From Thalassobacillus_A hwangdonensis (GTDB taxonomy: Bacteria > Bacillota > Bacilli > Bacillales > Halobacillaceae): a stretch of DNA of 64,000 nt. Positions within the stretch are counted from its first letter, which is position 1, and every line of letters begins with the position of its first letter. Below, piece by piece: positions 59,488-64,000 of this stretch. The position numbers and the translations under genes were made by a program. Under the pieces are notes generated by a model. It ran no database searches and was not told where the DNA came from. It saw only the letters and a list, made by a program, of their open reading frames with translations. The stretch covers positions 744,001 to 808,000 of the forward strand of contig NZ_JBHTKL010000001.1 in NCBI RefSeq assembly GCF_042675915.1. Direction: 5' to 3'.

Positions 59488-60468
59488 CTAACCTTCTCCT
59501 TTTTCCAAATGTTTCGCAGCTGGCAGCCCATAACACGACTCTGCCTGCTTCACGGCCTGGATGACAGCTCTTTCGACAACATATGCTGCCAGACTTGCCA
59601 CTGCATTCAAATCAGCCTCGACTTCACACGTGCTCATGGTGAAGATCGTATCTCCATCAAGAAATGTGTGGGAAGGCCGCATCGTCCTTGCAAATCCATC
59701 ATGGGAGATGGAGGCGATCTTTTTCGCCTGTGCTTTTGACCATTTGACATTGGTCATGACTACTCCAAGTGAAGTATTTCCGGAAAAGCCCGGATCTTCT
59801 TTTTTGAATAATTGATTTCTCAGAATCGATTCGGTATTCATCAGTTTACCGGATTTATGATCATAGACACCAGCTATGACATTTCCTGTATCAGGATCGA
59901 TGATATCACCGAAACTGTTCACAACAACGATTGCTCCGATAAAAAACGTGTCGATTTTTACGCCGAAATAACCGATTCCGCCTTTCATAGCATAAGTCGG
60001 ACCGAGTATTTTACCGACAGAAGCTCCTGTCCCCGCTCCTGCATTGCCTTGTTTTAGTGGTTCTCGATTGTAGGCGTTCATACATGCCATGTAGCCCATC
60101 TCTTTATCCGGACGGATATCCGGATCACCTACTGTTAGGTCATAGAGGATGGCACTTGGTACAATCGGGACTTTCCCACCTGGGGTCTCAAATCCGATCT
60201 GGTGCTCCTCGAGAAAAGCCATCACTCCACTTGAAGCTTCGAGTCCATAGGCACTACCTCCTGCCAGACAAACGCCGTGAATCTTTTCCACGAGGTTCTC
60301 GGGATCAAGGAGATCCGTCTCTCTCGTACCTGGAGCTCCACCTCGCACATCCACACCAGCCACCGCGCCGTTCTCACATAAAACGACTGTACCACCTGTA
60401 CCTCCACGTCGATGATGACTATGACCAGTGAGAAATCCCTCAAATTCAGAAAATGAAACGTGTTTCAT
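59488..60468 (-). CDS. P1-family peptidase (DmpA-like aminopeptidase)
   Basis: This protein of about 326 residues belongs to the self-processing DmpA/BapA N-terminal nucleophile family. Features are TVVLCENGAVAGVDVRGGAPGTRETDLL, CLAGGSAYGLEASSGVMAFL and the AGAGTGASVGKI loop. The autocleavage site lies in SGNTSLGVVMTNV, where the new N-terminal Thr or Ser is the nucleophile. Members cleave beta-peptides or D-amino-acid esters. ATG 60468 is chosen over GTG 60477 because AAGGAG lies eight bases before it. It leads the group P1 peptidase - ykqA - hydrolase - dynA. Confidence 0.87.
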   Translation of the reverse strand: MKHVSFSEFEGFLTGHSHHRRGGTGGTVVLCENGAVAGVDVRGGAPGTRETDLLDPENLVEKIHGVCLAGGSAYGLEASSGVMAFLEEHQIGFETPGGKVPIVPSAILYDLTVGDPDIRPDKEMGYMACMNAYNREPLKQGNAGAGTGASVGKILGPTYAMKGGIGYFGVKIDTFFIGAIVVVNSFGDIIDPDTGNVIAGVYDHKSGKLMNTESILRNQLFKKEDPGFSGNTSLGVVMTNVKWSKAQAKKIASISHDGFARTMRPSHTFLDGDTIFTMSTCEVEADLNAVASLAAYVVERAVIQAVKQAESCYGLPAAKHLEKGEG

Positions 60469-60547
60469 ATTGGTCACTCCTTTGGAATGAAACTGGACAT
60501 TTGCAGCAAACTAACAATACAACGGACAATGGAAAGGATGGTACTCT

Positions 60548-60793
60548 ATGGATAACATGCTCGACCCACAGGAAGTCAAGGTCGGAGATGAAGTTTATAT
60601 CATCTATCGTAACCCACATACACCTACGGTTGCGAATATTAAACAAGCAGAAATCGTGGCACATCCACATGATGCGGACGGCAAAGCGCTATTCCTCCAT
60701 GATGCATATCATCTGATCGAAGAAAATGATGCGCTTTTCCAATCTGAACAAGCTGCTGAACTTTACTATAATGAATTGTACCCTGGTGAGTGA
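60548..60793 (+). CDS. SplA-like small regulatory protein
   Basis: This 81-residue protein resembles SplA, the TRAP-like regulator of the spore photoproduct lyase operon, in DEVYIIYRNPHTPTVANIKQAEIVAHP and FLHDAYHLIEENDALF. The ATG follows AAAGGATGG. No splB lies in the window, and the next gene is an acylphosphatase. The assignment rests on my memory of the family pattern. Confidence 0.6.
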   Translation: MDNMLDPQEVKVGDEVYIIYRNPHTPTVANIKQAEIVAHPHDADGKALFLHDAYHLIEENDALFQSEQAAELYYNELYPGE

Positions 60794-60863
60794 TGTTTAC
60801 ATGGATAGAGAAGTGGAAAATATCCAATAGCTTGTCTATCATAAATGTAAATGGAGGGATGAC

Positions 60864-61136
60864 ATGGGTGTCGTTCATATGATCGTCCATGGCACAGTTC
60901 AAGGCGTCGGCTTTCGTTCCATGACCCAGCAGCTTGCTGCAAACCATGATATTAAAGGATGGGTCAAAAATAAAGCCGATGGCACGGTTGAAATCGAAGC
61001 AGAGGGCTCCCAGGAAGATTTGAATAGATTTATCGACAAAATCAAGCAGGGACCTTCACCTTATGCCAGCGTGGAAAATATTGAAATGAACACAGTTAAT
61101 AGCAGCAAGGATTTTGATACCTTCAAAGTGCTATAG
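60864..61136 (+). CDS. acyP: Acylphosphatase
   Basis: This 90-residue enzyme hydrolyses acyl phosphates. The catalytic arginine is in HGTVQGVGFRSM and the asparagine in GWVKNKADGTVEIEAEG. Its length and motifs are standard. An ATGGAGGGATG site precedes the start. It ends within a long terminator shared with the SDR gene. Confidence 0.93.
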   Translation: MGVVHMIVHGTVQGVGFRSMTQQLAANHDIKGWVKNKADGTVEIEAEGSQEDLNRFIDKIKQGPSPYASVENIEMNTVNSSKDFDTFKVL

Positions 61137-61172
61137 TAAAAAGCCGCTTGTATAAGCGGCTTTTTACTATAG
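61131..61172. terminator. Bidirectional terminator between acyP and the SDR gene
   Basis: Nineteen-base perfect arms (61131-61149 and 61154-61172) form the stem around GTAT, with a T5 stretch inside the right arm. It includes the acyP stop codon. Confidence 0.9.
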
Positions 61173-61173
61173 T

Positions 61174-61917
61174 TTATTTTTTTTGCTGCATCGGTCGTAC
61201 GATGACTTCATTGACATTCACATAGTCAGGTTGAGTCACTGCATAAGTAACTGCACGAGCGATATCATCCGATTCCAGCGGGTTCATGCTGCGGTCCTTG
61301 AACATATCCAGTACATCCTGATCGGTAATGTGATCTGTCAATTCTGTATCAACCGCACCAGGAGAAATATTGGTCACCCTCACACCCGTTTTTGAAAGCT
61401 CTTTCTCCATTCCCATCGATAGCGCACGGACGGCATATTTCGTTGCGCTATAAACAGTGCTTGATGGAAATACTTCATGGCCTGCGACTGAAGAAACGTT
61501 GATGATGTGGCCACTGTTCTGCTCCAGCATGCCAGGTAGGGCAGCATGGATGCCATAAAGTACACCTTTGATATTGACATCGACCATCTGCTCCCATTCC
61601 TCAACATGGTCGTTTTTTAGGAATGACAGAAGCATTACTCCGGCATTGTTGACGAAGATATCAACTGCACCTAATTCTTCCTTCGTTTTATTCACCAGAG
61701 CTTCTACATCCTGCTTATTGGTGACATCCGTTTCAACGACCATCGTACGTACATCGGTTTTCTTCTGGATATTGTCTGCAATTTCCTGAAGCCGTTCCGA
61801 TCTTCGTGCTGCAAGAACGACATTGGTTCCTTCTTCGGCAAGCCTCAACGCTATCGCTTCGCCAATTCCACTGCTCGCCCCTGTAATGATCGCTGTCTTA
61901 TTTTCAAGTTTCTTCAT
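61174..61917 (-). CDS. Short-chain dehydrogenase/reductase
   Basis: This 247-residue classical SDR has the cofactor site TGASSGIGEAIA, an arginine-rich segment after beta-2 (AARRSERL) favouring NADPH, the NNAGVM motif, the catalytic serine in INVSSVAG and YSATK. The C-terminal part (NPLESDDIARAVTYAVTQPDYVNVNEVIVRP) is like YdfG-type serine/3-hydroxyacid dehydrogenases. An AGGAGGAC site precedes the ATG. Confidence 0.9.
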   Translation of the reverse strand: MKKLENKTAIITGASSGIGEAIALRLAEEGTNVVLAARRSERLQEIADNIQKKTDVRTMVVETDVTNKQDVEALVNKTKEELGAVDIFVNNAGVMLLSFLKNDHVEEWEQMVDVNIKGVLYGIHAALPGMLEQNSGHIINVSSVAGHEVFPSSTVYSATKYAVRALSMGMEKELSKTGVRVTNISPGAVDTELTDHITDQDVLDMFKDRSMNPLESDDIARAVTYAVTQPDYVNVNEVIVRPMQQKK

Positions 61918-61998
61918 TGAAAGAGTCCTCCTTGATTTAGAATTACATTACCTTATTACCCTAAACGTATAGAGGCTGAACATTTGAGTATGTACATA

Positions 61999-62111
61999 AA
62001 GCGCAAGCGCCTTGATCACCCCCGACAAGCTTTAGTCAAGGCTCGTCGTGGTGGTCTTTACCACAGAGAGGCTTGACTAAAGACCTCGAGGAGGTAGGCG
62101 CTGGAGCTGGA
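61999..62111. repeat. Dispersed intergenic repeat, second type
   Basis: The element begins AAGCGCAAGCGCCTTGATCA and ends in GGCGCTGGAGCT. It contains perfect 11-bp inverted arms (62030-62040 and 62072-62082) and outer GCGCC/GGCGC complementarity. I recall close relatives of its two ends scattered between genes in many Bacillus-type genomes. It occupies most of the 300-bp gap between the SDR and ferredoxin genes, which otherwise holds only the ferredoxin terminator. Confidence 0.75.
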
Positions 62112-62169
62112 TTAAACCCACTAGCTAACGTTATCCACAACTTAATTTTTTATCATTTCCAAGATATTC

Positions 62170-62194
62170 AAAAAACCGTGCTCATTGAGCACGG
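62170..62194 (-). terminator. Terminator of the ferredoxin gene
   Basis: CCGTGCTC (62176-62183) pairs with GAGCACGG (62187-62194), followed on the minus strand by T6. Confidence 0.9.
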
Positions 62195-62217
62195 CTTGAT
62201 AAGTACATTCATTATGA

Positions 62218-62457
62218 TCATTTTTCTTCAAAGTATTTACGGTTGATTTCGATGTATTCCTGTTCTTCCTCTGGAACTTCATCTTCCATATAGATAGCCT
62301 CTACTGGGCAGACAGCTTCACAAGCGCCACAGTCGATGCATATTGCAGGATCGATGTAAAACATATCTTCGCCTTCGTCGATACATTCAACCGGACAGAC
62401 GTCTACACATTCGGCAGCCTTTTCATCTTTACATGGTGAAGTGATTACAAATGCCAA
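62218..62457 (-). CDS. Ferredoxin, 7Fe or 8Fe bacterial type
   Basis: This 79-residue acidic electron carrier has eight cysteines: C9, C17, C21, C25 and C40, C43, C46, C50. The second set is a normal CxxCxxCxxxCP motif. In the first set the C9-x7-C17 spacing, lacking the usual intermediate cysteine, points to one [3Fe-4S] plus one [4Fe-4S] cluster. TTG 62457 is the start, with GGAGGAG upstream. It is a typical stand-alone Fer of Bacillaceae. Confidence 0.92.
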   Translation of the reverse strand: MAFVITSPCKDEKAAECVDVCPVECIDEGEDMFYIDPAICIDCGACEAVCPVEAIYMEDEVPEEEQEYIEINRKYFEEK

Positions 62458-62662
62458 ACAAATCTCCTCCTTATCTGTTTGTATTTACTACTATACTATT
62501 AACCATTCAAGGCAATGATAAACATCACTCCTTATAATAACTATTAGATAAAAGTAGTTTAATTCCTTCTTATTTTCGTCAAAAAAGTGAAAATCACAAC
62601 GGTTCAATCCTGCGAATCACCTGTAACCCGCCAAGATTCGACAAGCAAAGAAGAATAATCGG

Positions 62663-63214
62663 CTATTCTCTCCAGATCCGTTCTACCGTGTACTCGCCAC
62701 CTTGCTTCTGAACAAGATAAATATCTGGGTTGGTGATCCTTTTCCACTGATCGAAACCTACGTCAGCATGGAAGGTCTGCAAAAGCAGAGCCAGCAGGTT
62801 ACCGTGAGTGACAATTGCAATGTTGTCATGTTCTTCATCCTGCTCCAGTTCATCCACCAATTCCCTGACTCTTCTTTTCGCTTCGTTGGAAGATTCTCCA
62901 CCTGGCATCTTATAATCATGGTCAGTGAAAGTTTCTTCCAGTACTTCCATGAAGTCATCCAGTGGTTCTTCACTGAGGATCCGTTCTTTCAATCGTTCAT
63001 CTGTAATGACTTCCAACCCTTTTTTGTTTGCAAACGGCTGGATCGTGTCTTTAGCTCTAAGGTACGGACTGGAAATCACTTTATCGATTTCATATCCATA
63101 GTGATCAAGGAAATTCGAGAGGATTTTGGATTGTCTCATACCAAGTTTGGTGAGAGGTGAATCTTCATGCTGTCCTGATGTTTCACTATGTCTTATTATA
63201 AATAACCGTTTCAT
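62663..63214 (-). CDS. Histidine phosphatase family protein (phosphoglycerate mutase-like)
   Basis: This 183-residue protein opens RLFIIRHSETSGQHEDSPLTKLG. The catalytic motif is RHS rather than RHG, and the second histidine is in IAIVTHGNLLALLL. The arginine of SSPYLRAKDT is also conserved. The substrate is unknown. ATG 63214 fits the family start. GTG 63226, six bases after AAGGA, is an alternative. Confidence 0.82.
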   Translation of the reverse strand: MKRLFIIRHSETSGQHEDSPLTKLGMRQSKILSNFLDHYGYEIDKVISSPYLRAKDTIQPFANKKGLEVITDERLKERILSEEPLDDFMEVLEETFTDHDYKMPGGESSNEAKRRVRELVDELEQDEEHDNIAIVTHGNLLALLLQTFHADVGFDQWKRITNPDIYLVQKQGGEYTVERIWRE

Positions 63215-63280
63215 AATGGTATCCACTCCGCTTCCTTAGGGGGTGAAACAATTATCGCTTATCCGTGAAAGGTTGGCAAG

Positions 63281-64000
63281 TCATCCATTATTTTTCTTTT
63301 CGTAAACAACTTTTCCTCTGCTCCAGGTGGTGAGTACATTCAATTCTTTCATTTCTTCAGGTGCGACTTTATAAGGATGTTGATCCAACAGAACAAGATC
63401 AGCCTGAAAACCTTCCTCAACCTTCCCCTTATGCAACTCCTGATATTCAAGTTCTGCAGGCACATGGGTGAATGCAGAGAAAGCATCATTTACTGAAATC
63501 TTCTCCTGCGGCATCCAGCCACCTTCAGGATTACCTTGCAGATCCATCCGGTTCACCGCTGCATAAATCGTCACCAACGGATCCAACGCCCCGATCGGTA
63601 AATCAGAGCTCAATGTAATAGGGATCTGATCACGAATCAAACTGTTAAATGGATCACAATATTGCAGTAGATCCTCAGGTGTCCATTGTCCTTTGCTGTC
63701 CCATTCGCTCATCAGGAAAGATGGCTGTGTTTCAATATAAGGTTTAAGGACTGCCAATCTTTCTATCAAGTCCGGTGCAAGTGTCTGGGCATGGATGATC
63801 CGGTGCCTCAATTTTGATGTTCGCGCATCCTCTTGTTCCAATGCAGTGATCGCTTCTTCTACGGCTCGATCACCAATGGCGTGCATTGCCACCTGCATCC
63901 CGTTACGCCCAGCTGTAGCAACAAGATCATTCAATTCTTCCTGAGAATAGATCAGGGTGCCCTGAGTTTCCGGTTCATCCGGATACGGATTGCGCATTGC
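63281..64000 (-). CDS. Amidohydrolase family protein, YtcJ-like (5' end missing)
   Basis: The C-terminal 240 residues of an amidohydrolase-3 (YtcJ/LAF3-type) metal-dependent hydrolase are present, and the frame is still open at the window edge. Metal-ligand histidines are in VAMHAIGDRAVEEAI and HRIIHAQTL, and the catalytic aspartate is in LSSDLPIGALDP. The closing beta-sandwich strand with GFQADLVLLDQHP is intact. These enzymes hydrolyse amide or formamide bonds, with substrate unknown. Confidence 0.85.
   Translation of the reverse strand, partial: AMRNPYPDEPETQGTLIYSQEELNDLVATAGRNGMQVAMHAIGDRAVEEAITALEQEDARTSKLRHRIIHAQTLAPDLIERLAVLKPYIETQPSFLMSEWDSKGQWTPEDLLQYCDPFNSLIRDQIPITLSSDLPIGALDPLVTIYAAVNRMDLQGNPEGGWMPQEKISVNDAFSAFTHVPAELEYQELHKGKVEEGFQADLVLLDQHPYKVAPEEMKELNVLTTWSRGKVVYEKKNNG

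Noticed and set aside
60057..60431. A 124-codon plus-strand frame opposite the P1 peptidase
   Set aside because: It is a complement-strand shadow of a well-supported gene, with no initiation site.
1..64000. CRISPR arrays, tRNA/rRNA genes, insertion sequences, prophage or plasmid origin
   Set aside because: I looked for repeated spacers, tRNA cloverleafs, transposase motifs and phage genes and found none. The window looks like stable chromosome with only two small dispersed repeats.

Overview
The window reads as chromosomal DNA of a low-to-mid GC, Gram-positive, spore-former-type member of the Bacillaceae. The evidence is the set of family-specific genes (citR-citA, tcyABC, ykpA, yocH, ydjO next to cspD, dynA/ypbR, ykqA, cvfB/yitL, yuxL), strong AGGAGG-type ribosome binding sites, frequent TTG and GTG starts, a T-box leader on argS and a cre site. 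Many proteins are rather acidic, which would fit a salt-tolerant genus such as Halobacillus or Pontibacillus, but that is only an inference. No rRNA, tRNA, CRISPR array, transposase or prophage genes were seen.

Layout. 1-5.2 kb: end of a glycosyltransferase, the divergent citR/citA pair, a divergent VOC-protein/HxlR-regulator pair and a methyltransferase. 5.2-14.1 kb (minus strand): an apparent cell-wall salvage operon, anmK - murQ - serine hydrolase - peptide-type ABC transporter (binding protein, two permeases, two ATPases), with a cre site and a palindromic operator candidate at its head. 14.2-20.8 kb: amino-acid permease, argS with a T-box leader, a phosphatase/Nudix/small membrane protein group, an aldehyde dehydrogenase and a GyrI-like protein. 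20.9-26.3 kb (minus strand): a self-contained ECF sigma factor - membrane protein - ABC ATPase - very large FtsX-type permease operon, with a textbook ECF promoter in front of its own sigma gene.

26.4-32.9 kb: a membrane protein with a winged-helix-like tail, membrane-anchored MsrB, a tcyABC amino-acid (cystine-type) transporter, small proteins, cvfB, an SGNH hydrolase, and a 30-residue holin-like toxin peptide that is too short for ordinary gene calling. 33.0-42.2 kb (minus strand): a complete, tightly overlapping [NiFe]-hydrogenase operon, hypA-hypB-hypF-hypC-hypD-hypE - 91-aa unknown - cytochrome-b5-domain protein - small subunit - large subunit - maturation protease. It has several unusual traits: HypA has no zinc domain, the small subunit has no Tat signal, there is no membrane cytochrome b, and a b5-like protein sits where the electron acceptor would be expected.

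42.3-64 kb: a PadR/luciferase-like pair, Nudix hydrolase, YuxL-type peptidase, quinone oxidoreductase, LysM/3D wall protein, DUF1206 protein, ABC-F protein YkpA, cold-shock pair cspD/ydjO, Cu/Zn superoxide dismutase, SurA-N lipoprotein, the double dynamin DynA with three hydrolase genes upstream, SplA-like protein, acylphosphatase, SDR, ferredoxin, phosphoglycerate-mutase-like phosphatase, and a truncated amidohydrolase at the right edge. Two different dispersed intergenic repeats (47747-47862 and 61999-62111) lie here.

The best candidates for under-described biology are the hydrogenase operon with its zinc-less HypA and b5 partner, the ECF/ABC operon whose membrane regulator and permease share a homologous extracellular domain, and the anhydromuropeptide salvage operon in which an oligopeptide ABC importer replaces the usual PTS.
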